The notes under the pieces: model-generated
Database searches by the model: none
What the model was told of the DNA's origin: nothing
The model's input: the letters and a program-made list of their open reading frames with translations, nothing else
Shown here: positions 25,824 through 33,765 of the stretch, in pieces
Layout of the letters: the number at the start of each line of letters is the position of its first letter
How positions within the stretch are numbered: the first letter of the stretch is position 1
Position numbers and translations under genes: made by a program
DNA from: an uncultured delta proteobacterium
Lineage (GTDB): Bacteria; Myxococcota_A; UBA9160; JAFDET01
DNA length: 64,000 nt
Reading direction: 5' to 3'
NCBI GenBank assembly: GCA_947259215.1
Contig: CAMYLJ010000005.1
Span: 155,035 to 219,034, forward strand

Positions 25824-27143
25824 ATGTCGATCAAGCCCCAGGAGCCGCCGAGTCGCGCGCACCCGCCGGAGGCGGCCGCCCCGCAAGCGCCTGGCGCGCG
25901 CAGCGGTCACAGCGACAGCGCCAAGCAAGCTGGGAAGCCGGCCAGCGGCCGGCTTCCGGATCATCCTCTCCCGCGGGCGAGCGAAGTTCATCTGGATGGT
26001 GTTCGCGTCCTCGACTTCTCCACGGTAGGCCCCGCAGCCCGCTGCGCGCGCATCCTCGCGGACTACGGAGCGGAGCTGATCAAGGTCGGTGCGCCGCCGA
26101 AGAAGGCCGGCGTGCAGATCGAGCCCGCGTTCTGGGCGTATTCCGGGCATCGCGGCATGAAGCGCGTGCGTATCGACCTGAAGTCTCCTGCGGGCAAGGA
26201 TGCCTTCCTGCGCCTGGCGGAAGGCGCGGACGTCGTGATCGAGAGCTTCCGGCCCGGCGTCGTCGATCGGCTGGGGATCGGCTACGAGGCGGTGCGCGCG
26301 GTGAACCCCCGCATCGTCTACTGCTCGACCAGCGGCTTCGGCCAGACGGGCCCGGCGGCCCGCTGGGCCGGACACGACATCAACTACCTCGCCGTGGGCG
26401 GCTACCTGGCGTGCACGGAGCCGGGGGAGGGCGGGAAGCCGCCGATTCCCGGCGCCACCATCGCCGACAGCGCGGCCGGCGGGATGCACGCGGTGGTCGC
26501 GATCCTGGCGGCGCTGCTGGGCCGGGAGCGCAGCGGAGAGGGTACGTACCTCGACGTGTCCGTCGCCGAGGGTGTGCTCTCCCTGATGTCCCTCTACGTG
26601 GACGAGCACCTGGCGACGGGTGCGTTGCCCGGCCCGGGTCACGCTGTCCTCACCGGCCGCTACGCGTTCTACGACACCTACCGGGCCCGCGACGGCAAGT
26701 GGCTCGCGGTGGGCGCCATCGAGCCCGCCTTCTACGCCAACCTCTGCCGCGCGCTCGGGCTGGAGCGCTGGCTCGATCACCAGACCGACGACGCCGTCCA
26801 GGATCGGATCCGCGCGGACTTCCAGGCGGCCTTCGCGGCGCGCGACCGCGACGACTGGGTGCGCGAGCTGGCGCCGGCCGACACCTGTGTGGCGCCCGTG
26901 TACGACGTGGCGGAGCTCGTCGGCGATCCGCAGTTCGCCGCCCGCGGCGTCCTGGGCGAAGCGAGCCACCCGGAGGCCGGGCGCTTCCGGCAGCTCTCGC
27001 CGGTGCTGGCCGGCATGCCGCGACCCGACGGGCCGGCGGCGCTGCGCTCCGCCGCCGAGAGCGATACCGCCGCGCTGCTAGCCGAGGCCGGGCTCGCGGT
27101 GGCCGAGATCGAGAAGCTGATCGACGAGGGAGTGCTGGCATGA
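25824..27143 (+). CDS. CaiB/BaiF CoA-transferase family III protein, alpha-methylacyl-CoA racemase-like
   Basis: This is a 439-residue protein. After about 55 low-complexity Pro/Ala/Ser-rich residues the family fold begins (GVRVLDFSTVGPAARCARILADYGAEL). GHDINYLAVGG holds H184, and ADSAAGG holds D215. These match the spacing of the catalytic His126 and Asp156 of mycobacterial alpha-methylacyl-CoA racemase, so epimerising a 2-methylacyl-CoA is more likely than CoA transfer. That step precedes side-chain beta-oxidation of sterols and isoprenoids. No alternative start exists inside the extension. A perfect 11-bp hairpin lies in it at 25933-25957. Confidence 0.85.
   Translation: MSIKPQEPPSRAHPPEAAAPQAPGARSGHSDSAKQAGKPASGRLPDHPLPRASEVHLDGVRVLDFSTVGPAARCARILADYGAELIKVGAPPKKAGVQIEPAFWAYSGHRGMKRVRIDLKSPAGKDAFLRLAEGADVVIESFRPGVVDRLGIGYEAVRAVNPRIVYCSTSGFGQTGPAARWAGHDINYLAVGGYLACTEPGEGGKPPIPGATIADSAAGGMHAVVAILAALLGRERSGEGTYLDVSVAEGVLSLMSLYVDEHLATGALPGPGHAVLTGRYAFYDTYRARDGKWLAVGAIEPAFYANLCRALGLERWLDHQTDDAVQDRIRADFQAAFAARDRDDWVRELAPADTCVAPVYDVAELVGDPQFAARGVLGEASHPEAGRFRQLSPVLAGMPRPDGPAALRSAAESDTAALLAEAGLAVAEIEKLIDEGVLA
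25933..25957. repeat. perfect inverted repeat inside coding sequence
   Basis: GGAAGCCGGCC, loop AGC, then GGCCGGCTTCC forms an 11-bp perfect hairpin in the 5' part of the CoA-transferase-family gene, within the low-complexity extension absent from typical family members. It may be a remnant of an in-frame palindromic insertion or may affect translation. Confidence 0.55.
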
Positions 27144-27649
27144 GCGAGCTGTCGGCCGAGGTCCAGGGCTGGATCGGCCAGAGGCGCTACGAGCAGCAGG
27201 GCGAGTTCGACGTCGAGCGCGGCTACGTCTTCACGACCTGCGCGTCGGTGGAGAACGGGAACCCGCTCTTCTGGGACGACGAGGCCGCCGCCGAGATCAC
27301 CGGCGGGCCGATTGCGCCTCCGACCATGATCTCGGTCTGGTTCCGGCCCCACTACTGGGCGCCGGGGCGCAGCGAGCAGGCCCAGCCGCTCCAGGTGCAC
27401 TTCGACCTGAAGCAGGCGCTGGCGCTGCCCGAGGCGGTGATGACCGACAACACCATCACCTTCGGCGAGCCGGTGCGCCCGGGCGACCGGCTCACCACCT
27501 GGCAGGTGCTGCGCTCGGTGTCGGACCCGAAGACGACGAAGCTCGGCAGCGGCCGCTTCTGGGTGATCGACGTGGAGTACCAGAACCAGAAGGGCGAGTG
27601 GGTCGGCACGGAGAGCTACACCGGCTTCGGCTACCGGAGGGACGCATGA
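27140..27649 (+). CDS. MaoC-family hot-dog protein, N-terminal-type subunit
   Basis: This is a 169-residue hot-dog domain of the FAS1-like MaoC N-terminal type. It overlaps both neighbours by ATGA, so it is coupled to them. The ITGGPIAPPTMISVWFRP segment is typical of the substrate-shaping subunit, which lacks the catalytic Asp/His pair. With the following gene it forms a two-subunit arrangement like the mycobacterial ChsH1-ChsH2 or other heteromeric enoyl-CoA hydratases, which hydrate bulky steroid enoyl-CoA esters. Role inferred from family and gene order. Confidence 0.83.
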   Translation: MSELSAEVQGWIGQRRYEQQGEFDVERGYVFTTCASVENGNPLFWDDEAAAEITGGPIAPPTMISVWFRPHYWAPGRSEQAQPLQVHFDLKQALALPEAVMTDNTITFGEPVRPGDRLTTWQVLRSVSDPKTTKLGSGRFWVIDVEYQNQKGEWVGTESYTGFGYRRDA

Positions 27650-28125
27650 GCGTGCGCGGTCTGACCCTCGATCAGGTGCAGGTGGGCGACAAGCTTCCCG
27701 AGCTGGCTGTGGAGGTGACGCCGACGACCGTGGTGCTCGGCGCCTTGGCCAGCCGCGACTGGCGGCCGATGCACCACGACAAGGACTTCGCCCAGGAGCG
27801 CAACGGGACCCGGCACATCTTCGTGAATACGCCCCACAACGCGGCGTACTTCGAGCGCTACATCAGCGACTGGACGGGTCCCTACGGACGCCTGGGCCGG
27901 ATCCAGTTCCGCATGAAGGACTCGGTCTTTCCCGGGGACACGATGGTGTTCCACGGGCAGGTGGAGAAGGTCGAGACCGATCCCGCCGACTGCGCCTGGG
28001 TGGAGCTTTTGCTCTGGCTCAGCGTTGGCGAGAAGGTCACGACCCAGTGCAACGCGCGCGTGGCCATCCCCGCGCACGACGGAGACAACCCCTGGGCCCG
28101 CAGGGGCGAGGCCTGGCGCCCCTAA
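27646..28125 (+). CDS. MaoC-family hot-dog protein, catalytic-type subunit
   Basis: This 159-residue MaoC-like hydratase subunit has a DWRPMHHDKDFA segment carrying the expected catalytic Asp and His. It is translationally coupled to the upstream subunit by ATGA and should form a heteromeric R-type enoyl-CoA hydratase with it. The last codons lie at the edge of a 79-bp palindrome, and the TAA stop at 28123-28125 is part of that repeat, so the native C-terminus may have been changed when the element arrived. Confidence 0.83.
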   Translation: MSVRGLTLDQVQVGDKLPELAVEVTPTTVVLGALASRDWRPMHHDKDFAQERNGTRHIFVNTPHNAAYFERYISDWTGPYGRLGRIQFRMKDSVFPGDTMVFHGQVEKVETDPADCAWVELLLWLSVGEKVTTQCNARVAIPAHDGDNPWARRGEAWRP

Positions 28126-28194
28126 GAAACGGGGACGGTCCTAAGAAACTCCGCAGCGGAGTTTCTTAGGACCGTCCCCGTTTCTTAGGGGCGC
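28116..28194. repeat. 79-bp perfect palindromic repeat, copy A
   Basis: Two perfectly complementary 39-base arms surround a single A at 28155. Each arm contains CCTAAGAAAC twice, separated by GGGGACGGT. The element overlaps the stop of the MaoC gene and fills most of the gap to the next dehydrogenase. The core GGGGACGGTCC recurs in copies at 32051 and 38790. No T-tract follows, so it is not a classical intrinsic terminator. It resembles REP/RAYT-mobilised palindromes; no transposase is present here. Confidence 0.9.
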
Positions 28195-28211
28195 GGGTAG
28201 GAGATTCGACG

Positions 28212-29327
28212 ATGGATCTGCAGTTCAGCGAAGAGCAGGAGATGCTGCGCGAGATGGTGCGGGGCGTGTGCTCGGAGTACGCGCCGCTGGATGTCGTGCG
28301 CGCCATGGAGGACGATCCGACCGGCTACGCGTCCGAGCTCTGGAAGCAGCTCGGCGAGCTCGGTCTGATCGGGATCACCCTGCCGGAGGCGTACGGCGGG
28401 GGTGGGCAGGGGCCGCTGGAGGCCGTGATGCTCTACGAGGAGCTGGGTCGCTCCCTGGCGCCGTCCCCGCACTTCCCGAGCGCCGTCATGGCTGGAGGCG
28501 TGCTGGTCGACGCCGGCAGCGAGGCCCAGAAGAAGGCCTGGCTGCCGAAGATCGCTTCCGGCGAGGCCATCCTGACGCCCGCCTGGCACGAGCCCGAGCG
28601 CGGCTTCGGCGAAGAGGGCGTGCAGCTCACGGCGCGCCGCGACGGCGGCGACTACGTGCTCTCGGGCACGAAGCGCCACGTGCTCTTCGCCAGCAGTGCG
28701 GCGCGTCTCGTGGTGCTGGCCCGCAGCGACGACGGCGTCGAGCTGCTGCTGGTGGATCCCCAGGCCGACGGCGTGACCTTGAACCAGCAGCGCAGCCTGG
28801 CCAGCGACACCCAGTACCAGGTGGAGCTTCGGAACGTCCGCGTTCCGGAGAGCGAGCGCATCGGCGCGCCGGGCTCGGGCTGGGCGACCTGGGAGCGCGT
28901 GATGCACGACGGGATCATCCTGCTGGCGGCCCAGGCCATGGGCGGCTGCGAACGGGCGCTGGAGATCACCGTCGACTACGCCAAGGAGCGCACCCAGTTC
29001 GACAAGCCGCTCGGCGCCTTCCAGTCCATCTCCCACTACCTGGCAGACGCCGCCACCGCGGTGGACGGCGGCAAGACCCTGGTCTACGAGGCCGCCTGGG
29101 CGCGCTCGGCCGGAAAGCCCGTGGAGCGCCTGGCGCCGATGGCCAAACTCTTTGCCTGCCAGACCTACCGGGACGTGACCGCCATGTGCCAGCAGGTCTG
29201 GGGCGGTGTCGGCTTCACGATCGAGTACGACATCCAGCTCTACTTCCGCCGCGCCAAGCAGCTCCAGATCAGCTGGTGGGACACGCGCACCCTCGAGGAG
29301 CGGGTGGCCGCCAGCATCCTGGACTGA
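28212..29327 (+). CDS. acyl-CoA dehydrogenase
   Basis: This is a 371-residue acyl-CoA dehydrogenase of a different subfamily from the pair at 5473 and 24633. The start DLQFSEEQEMLREMVR is typical, and RTQFDKPLGAFQSISHYLAD is the usual FAD-contact helix. A C-terminal QQVWGGVGFTIEYDIQLYFRR segment lies where other members place GGxGY. The usual substrate-binding block is degenerate (AWHEPERGFGEEG), as in the partner subunits of heteromeric ChsE-type dehydrogenases. It could be such a partner; this is inference. It starts 17 bases after the palindrome. Confidence 0.88.
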   Translation: MDLQFSEEQEMLREMVRGVCSEYAPLDVVRAMEDDPTGYASELWKQLGELGLIGITLPEAYGGGGQGPLEAVMLYEELGRSLAPSPHFPSAVMAGGVLVDAGSEAQKKAWLPKIASGEAILTPAWHEPERGFGEEGVQLTARRDGGDYVLSGTKRHVLFASSAARLVVLARSDDGVELLLVDPQADGVTLNQQRSLASDTQYQVELRNVRVPESERIGAPGSGWATWERVMHDGIILLAAQAMGGCERALEITVDYAKERTQFDKPLGAFQSISHYLADAATAVDGGKTLVYEAAWARSAGKPVERLAPMAKLFACQTYRDVTAMCQQVWGGVGFTIEYDIQLYFRRAKQLQISWWDTRTLEERVAASILD

Positions 29328-29333
29328 GCGGGC

Positions 29334-30272
29334 GTGCGCGGCGTCCGCGTCTGCGATGGAGGGGTGGAGGTCGCCGAGGTTCCGGCACCCTCGGGAGACG
29401 GCGTGCGCGTGCGCATCGTCTCCGCCGGCATCTGCGGCTCGGACCTGCACCTGCTCACGGCTGGCTTCCCGATTCCCGGCATCCTGGGCCACGAGATGGC
29501 CGGCGTCGCCGAGGACGGGACCCCGGTGGCCATCGAGCCGCTGGCGCCGTGCGGCGGCTGCCCGCAGTGTGCGACCGGCGACTACCACCGCTGCGAGCGC
29601 GGCCCCGCCATCATCATGGGCTCGGCGCTCGACGGCGGCATGGCCGACGAGATGCGCGTTCCCGAACGCTGCCTGGTGCCGCTGCCCGCCGGACTCGAGC
29701 CGCGGGACGCCTGCCTGGTGGAGCCCCTGGCGGTGGGAGTGCACGGCCTGCGCCGCGCGGGTGTGCGCGGCGACGCGAAGGTCCTGGTGATCGGCGGCGG
29801 GAGCATCGGCCTGTGCGTCCTGGCGGCGGCCCGCGGCGTCGGCTGCGAGGTTGCGCTGCAGGCGCGGCACGACGCCCAGCGCGAGGCTGGCGCCCGGCTC
29901 GGCGCCGTGGAGCCCGACGCGGGCCCCTACGACGTGGTGATCGACGCGGCGGGCACGGCCGGCGCCCTGGCGACCGCCGTCGAGCGCTGCCTTCCGGGCG
30001 GGACGTTGCTCTCCGTCGCCAGCTACTGGGACGGGTTGGAGCTGCCGGGCTTCGATCTGTGCATGAAGGAGGTGAGCGTGGTTCCCGCCAGCATGTACGG
30101 GCGCGGGCCCGAGGGCCGCGACATCGACGCGGCGGCGGAGCTGCTGGCGCGGGAATCCGAGATCGCGGGGATCCTCATCACCCACCGCTTTCCGCTCGAC
30201 GCTGCACCTGAGGCCTTCCGGGTGGCCGGCGATCGGGCGGCCGGCGCCATCAAGGTCGTTCTGGAACCCTAG
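29334..30272 (+). CDS. zinc-binding MDR-family alcohol dehydrogenase
   Basis: The product has 312 residues from a GTG start six bases after the upstream stop. AGICGSDLH and GHEMAG supply catalytic-zinc ligands, CGGCPQCATGDYHRC is the four-Cys structural zinc lobe, and IGGGSIGL is the nucleotide-binding turn. At about 310 residues it is shorter than the usual 340-360. It probably oxidises an alcohol to an aldehyde or ketone with NAD(P). An alcohol dehydrogenase also occurs in the mycobacterial CYP51 neighbourhood. Its TAG shares CTAG with the stop of the convergent P450 gene. Confidence 0.87.
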   Translation: MRGVRVCDGGVEVAEVPAPSGDGVRVRIVSAGICGSDLHLLTAGFPIPGILGHEMAGVAEDGTPVAIEPLAPCGGCPQCATGDYHRCERGPAIIMGSALDGGMADEMRVPERCLVPLPAGLEPRDACLVEPLAVGVHGLRRAGVRGDAKVLVIGGGSIGLCVLAAARGVGCEVALQARHDAQREAGARLGAVEPDAGPYDVVIDAAGTAGALATAVERCLPGGTLLSVASYWDGLELPGFDLCMKEVSVVPASMYGRGPEGRDIDAAAELLARESEIAGILITHRFPLDAAPEAFRVAGDRAAGAIKVVLEP

Positions 30273-31468
30273 TTCGCCGGTTCGAGCACGAGACCCGCCA
30301 GTCCGCGCACGTTGCTCGAGTGCATGCGCTCGATCCCGTCGGCGGAGACCTCGTAGTCCGGGAAGCGGTGCAGCAGCTCCTCGATCCCGATGCGCGACTC
30401 GAGCCGAGCCAGTGACGCGCCGAGGCACAGGTGACGCCCGTAGCCGAGTCCCAGGTGCAGGTCGATCTCCCGGTGCACGTCGTAGCGGTCCGGATCCGGG
30501 AATTTGCGCTCGTCGCGGCCGCTGGCGCCGTTGATGAGCAGCACCTTCGCGCCCTCCGGGATCGTCTCGCCGTGAAGCGTGGCGTCCCGCAGGGCGACCC
30601 GGCCCTGGTACTGGGACGGCGGGTCGTAGCGCAGGGTCTCCTCCACGGCGCCCGGGATGAGCGACGCGTCGGCCGCCAGCGCGCGCCGCTGGTCCGGATG
30701 GCGCCAGAGCTCCAGGTAGGCGGTGGCCAGGAACTTCGTCACGGTCTCGTTGCCGGCGGTGGCGAGCAGCAGCAGGAAGCCGCGGATCTCCTGATCGGTG
30801 AGCCGAACCGTGCGCCCTGCTTCGTCGACGGAATCCACCTGCACCAGGCGTGTCATCAGGTCGTCGCGCGGCCGCTTGCGGCGCTCGTCCATCTGCTCCT
30901 GGAAGAAGGCGAAGACCCGCTTCTGGGCCTCGAAGGCTTCGGGCCGCGGCAGCGGGCTCCCCGGGTCCCGATGCAGCATGGCGTTCGAGCCCTCCTGCAC
31001 CCAGCGCCGGTCCGTCGCGGGAATGCCCAGCAGCGCGCTGATCACGTCCATGGGCAGGCGCGCCGTGAACTCCCGCACCACGTCGAAGCGATCGCGCCCG
31101 ACCAAGGGGTCCAGGTAGCCGCGCGCGATGCGCCGCACCTCGGGCTCCAGGGCTGCGATCTGCCGTGGTGTGAAGACCTTGCTGACCAGCGCCCGGTAGC
31201 GGTTGTGCTCCGGCGGGTCCATGAAGATCATCAGCCCCGAGCCGTCCTTGGGCGCGTCCATGAACTCGAGGCTGGTGCCGTAGCGCGAGCTGTAGGTGTC
31301 GCTGTCGATGAGCGCCCGGTGGACGTCGTCGAAGCGGGTGAGGGCGTAGAAGTCCAGGCGCGGGTTGTGGTAGACGGGCGCGCGGTCGCGCATCCAGCGG
31401 TAGGTAGGGTAGGGATCCTCGTCCAGCTCGTACGAGAAGGGGTCGTACTCCCGCGCCGTCTCGCCCAT
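30269..31468 (-). CDS. cytochrome P450
   Basis: This is a 399-residue soluble bacterial P450. The I-helix segment ATAGNETVTK, the ExxR motif in EETLR and the heme loop LGYGRHLCLG with ligand C348 are all present. It oxygenates a hydrophobic substrate using electrons from a ferredoxin. The HSSNVRGLAGL tail closely resembles that of the P450 at 36033 (HSINVRGFAAL), so the two are relatives. Its ATG overlaps the stop of the SnoaL-like gene by one base (TGATG). The substrate is unknown; a steroid or terpenoid is suggested by neighbours. Confidence 0.93.
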   Translation of the reverse strand: MGETAREYDPFSYELDEDPYPTYRWMRDRAPVYHNPRLDFYALTRFDDVHRALIDSDTYSSRYGTSLEFMDAPKDGSGLMIFMDPPEHNRYRALVSKVFTPRQIAALEPEVRRIARGYLDPLVGRDRFDVVREFTARLPMDVISALLGIPATDRRWVQEGSNAMLHRDPGSPLPRPEAFEAQKRVFAFFQEQMDERRKRPRDDLMTRLVQVDSVDEAGRTVRLTDQEIRGFLLLLATAGNETVTKFLATAYLELWRHPDQRRALAADASLIPGAVEETLRYDPPSQYQGRVALRDATLHGETIPEGAKVLLINGASGRDERKFPDPDRYDVHREIDLHLGLGYGRHLCLGASLARLESRIGIEELLHRFPDYEVSADGIERMHSSNVRGLAGLVLEPAN

Positions 31469-32028
31469 CAGTCCTCCCGGTCGGCGATGGTCTCGTACCA
31501 GTCGAACCCGCTGCGCCGCTCCCAGCCGGGCATGGACGAGCCCTTCTGCATGCGCTCCAGCATCTTCGGGGTGAGCTGCTGGTTCTTCGCCATGGCGCCG
31601 AAGACGCTGCCGGCGTTCATGTGGTCGAAGAAGTCGCGTTGCCAGCACCACTGGAAGTCGCCGGCGTAGCGGAACCAGGAGCCGCCAGTCCCGGCGATCT
31701 CGTAGGGCCGGCCCTCCGGATCCTTCACGGGCGCGAGCTGGCGCCAGATCCCGAGCACCTCGCCCTTGCGCTCGTCGACGAGGGTGCGCACGTACGGGTA
31801 GCCCCATTGCTCCAGGCCCTCCATCTCCGTGCCGAACACCCAGTCGTGGATCTGCTGGCGCCCGCGCGCCACGAACTCCCAGCCGGGCCCGTTGTTCCAG
31901 CTGTAGAGCGCGTCTTCGCTGTAGAACGCGGACATCTTGGACCAGTCGCCGCTCCGGCCCGCCTCGTCGTTGGCGGCCAGGAAGCGCTGGATCATCTCCT
32001 CGAGCTCGTCGCGGGGGAAGGCGGGCAC
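31468..32028 (-). CDS. SnoaL/NTF2-like protein
   Basis: This 186-residue protein starts at a GTG with AAGGAGAT ahead of it. An N-terminal helix (DELEEMIQRFLAANDEAGRSGDWSKM region) leads into an NTF2-like cone. The fold is shared by ketosteroid isomerase, SnoaL cyclases and epoxide hydrolases. A steroid-isomerase or lyase-type step is possible but active-site residues cannot be assigned. The tail of about 45 residues with a Trp/Arg-rich end is longer than usual. It is coupled to the downstream P450 gene, and NTF2-like genes also flank the mycobacterial CYP51 locus. Confidence 0.78.
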   Translation of the reverse strand: MPAFPRDELEEMIQRFLAANDEAGRSGDWSKMSAFYSEDALYSWNNGPGWEFVARGRQQIHDWVFGTEMEGLEQWGYPYVRTLVDERKGEVLGIWRQLAPVKDPEGRPYEIAGTGGSWFRYAGDFQWCWQRDFFDHMNAGSVFGAMAKNQQLTPKMLERMQKGSSMPGWERRSGFDWYETIADRED

Positions 32029-32050
32029 GTCGGATCTCCTTGGTTTCTAA

Positions 32051-32112
32051 AGGCGGGGACGGTCCTTAGAAACGGTTCCCTCGGGAACCGTTTCTAAGGA
32101 CCGTCCCCGCCT
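32051..32112. repeat. 62-bp perfect palindromic repeat, copy B
   Basis: Two perfect 30-base arms flank a TC centre at 32081-32082. The core GGGGACGGTCC(T)TAGAAAC matches copies A and C, while the outer arms and centre differ, so this is a subfamily. It overlaps the 3' end of the CYP51-ferredoxin gene, supplying its TAG and last codons, and lies 22 bases before the SnoaL-like gene of the same operon. It may limit or modulate read-through. Confidence 0.88.
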
Positions 32113-33752
32113 GAAGTTACGATCAGCTGGATGGCTCGGGTGGGGCAGTGGTCGACCGCCGCCTGCACGGCTGCGCGGCGGTCGGGCGGGGGGCGCTCGT
32201 CGAGGACGCGCACCTTCAGGCTCTCGCGGTCCAATTCGAAGACGTCCGGAGCTTCGTTGACGCACACACCGTGGCCCTGGCACAGGTCGAGGTCCACGCG
32301 GATCCGGCAAGGCCGGGCGGATTCACCGGCTGCCGATGCATCCCTCTGCGGAGCTGCCAAAGGCGCCGTCGTCGCGCGGCGCCGATAGCGCACGCGGCAG
32401 GGCTGGCGCAGCTGGACCACCATCTTCGAGTGGTCGTTGCGGTAGCTCTCCGCCGGCTGGGCCAGCTCGAAGGAGTAGTGGCGCAGCAGGTGGCTGAAGA
32501 TGGTCTTCAGCTGGATCATCGCGAAGGCCGCGCCGACGCAGCGGTGTCGACCCGCGCCGAAGGGGATCCAGGCGAAGACCTGACGGTCGTCGCCGCGCTC
32601 CTCGGCGTAGCGATCCGGGTCGTAGCGGTCGGGGTCCGGGAAGCACTCGGGCATGAGGTTCGAGACGGCGGGAGAGGCCGCGACGAGCTTTCCGGCGGGC
32701 ACGGTCCAGCCCTTGTAGTGGAAGTCGAACATCACCTTGCGCATCAGCAGGATGAGCGGCGGGTGGAGGCGCAGCGCCTCCTTGATACCAGCCTCGAGCT
32801 GCGGGATCTCCCGCAAGGCCTGGTAGCTGACGTCGCGTCCGTCGGCGTAGAGCGCGTCCAGCTCTTCCACGACACGGCCCAGGTACTGCGGGTGGCGCAG
32901 CAGCTCGATCAGGGTCCAGGCCGCGGTGCCCGAGGTGGTGTGATGGCCGGCGAACATCATCGAGATGAACATGCCGGTGATCTCGTCGATGCTGTAGCGC
33001 GGCCGGCCCTGCTCGTCGCGCAACGTCAGCAGCACGTCGAAGAGCTCGCGCTCTTCGCCCGCGACGCCCTGGCGGCGCTCGAAGACGCCCTCCAGGAGCT
33101 CCACCATGCGCCGTCGCGCGCGGTCGCGGCGCCGGAAGGCCGGGATCGGGAGGTCCGGGTTCACGTAGGCCAGGGCGTCGGTGCCCTTCTCCAGCTCGTA
33201 GAAGACGCGGTAGTACTCGGGGGTGAGCTCCTCGCGGAAGCCCTTGCCGATCAGGCACGCGCTCGAGGTATAGATGGTGAGTTCGGCGAAGAAGTCGAGC
33301 AGGTCCATCTCGCCCTCGGACCCGAGGGTCCGGAGCATGCGCTCGGTCTCGGCCACGATGGTCTCGGCGTGGCCGCGCATGAACTGGTCCCGCAGGGACT
33401 GGTTGCGCATCGCCTGGCGCCGCTGCTCCGGGGTGGCGTCGAACACCACACCCTTGCCGAAGATGGGCGTCATGAAGGGGTAGGCCGCGGCCTGGTCGAG
33501 CTGCTCGTCGCTGCCGCGGAAGAAGGCCTCCTGGGCCTCCTCGCCGCTGAAGAGCACGACCCGATTGCCGGCGAAGTCGAGCTCCGCGATCTCGCCGCAC
33601 TCGCGGCGCGCCCGCCAGAAGAGCTCGATGGGCGCGCGGCGCAGCTGGAGCAGGTGGCCCAGCAAGGGCAGCCGCCCCGACAGGAGCGGGGGCGGCGCGC
33701 CGCCCGGGTGCGTCAGCGCGTCCGCGCCGACGGCCTCGCTCGCGCTGGTCAC
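32094..33752 (-). CDS. cyp51: CYP51-family sterol 14-alpha-demethylase fused to a [3Fe-4S] ferredoxin
   Basis: This is a 552-residue fusion. Residues 1 to about 465 are a CYP51: B'-helix YPFMTPIFGKGVVF at 91-104, I-helix AGHHTTSGT at 268-276, E325-x2-R328, and heme loop FGAGRHRCVG with C405. They match Mycobacterium tuberculosis CYP51 very closely from memory, including AQPxESYRNDHSKMVVQL near the end. After a short linker, residues about 482-547 form a ferredoxin with C491-x2-H-x2-C497 and C536-P, a 3Fe-4S pattern. Such fusions are known from Methylococcus capsulatus, where the enzyme demethylates lanosterol-type sterols. The final GGDGP and stop come from palindrome B. Confidence 0.95.
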   Translation of the reverse strand: MTSASEAVGADALTHPGGAPPPLLSGRLPLLGHLLQLRRAPIELFWRARRECGEIAELDFAGNRVVLFSGEEAQEAFFRGSDEQLDQAAAYPFMTPIFGKGVVFDATPEQRRQAMRNQSLRDQFMRGHAETIVAETERMLRTLGSEGEMDLLDFFAELTIYTSSACLIGKGFREELTPEYYRVFYELEKGTDALAYVNPDLPIPAFRRRDRARRRMVELLEGVFERRQGVAGEERELFDVLLTLRDEQGRPRYSIDEITGMFISMMFAGHHTTSGTAAWTLIELLRHPQYLGRVVEELDALYADGRDVSYQALREIPQLEAGIKEALRLHPPLILLMRKVMFDFHYKGWTVPAGKLVAASPAVSNLMPECFPDPDRYDPDRYAEERGDDRQVFAWIPFGAGRHRCVGAAFAMIQLKTIFSHLLRHYSFELAQPAESYRNDHSKMVVQLRQPCRVRYRRRATTAPLAAPQRDASAAGESARPCRIRVDLDLCQGHGVCVNEAPDVFELDRESLKVRVLDERPPPDRRAAVQAAVDHCPTRAIQLIVTSGGDGP

Positions 33753-33765
33753 CTCGAAGCCTCCC

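Noticed and set aside
28116..28194. Palindrome copies as classical rho-independent terminators
   Set aside because: Stable hairpins but no T-run on either strand; shared core across copies points to a repeat element instead.
28185..30428. 747-residue antisense open frame across the acyl-CoA dehydrogenase and alcohol dehydrogenase genes
   Set aside because: His/Ala/Arg-rich shadow of two well-supported genes; no domain, no start context.
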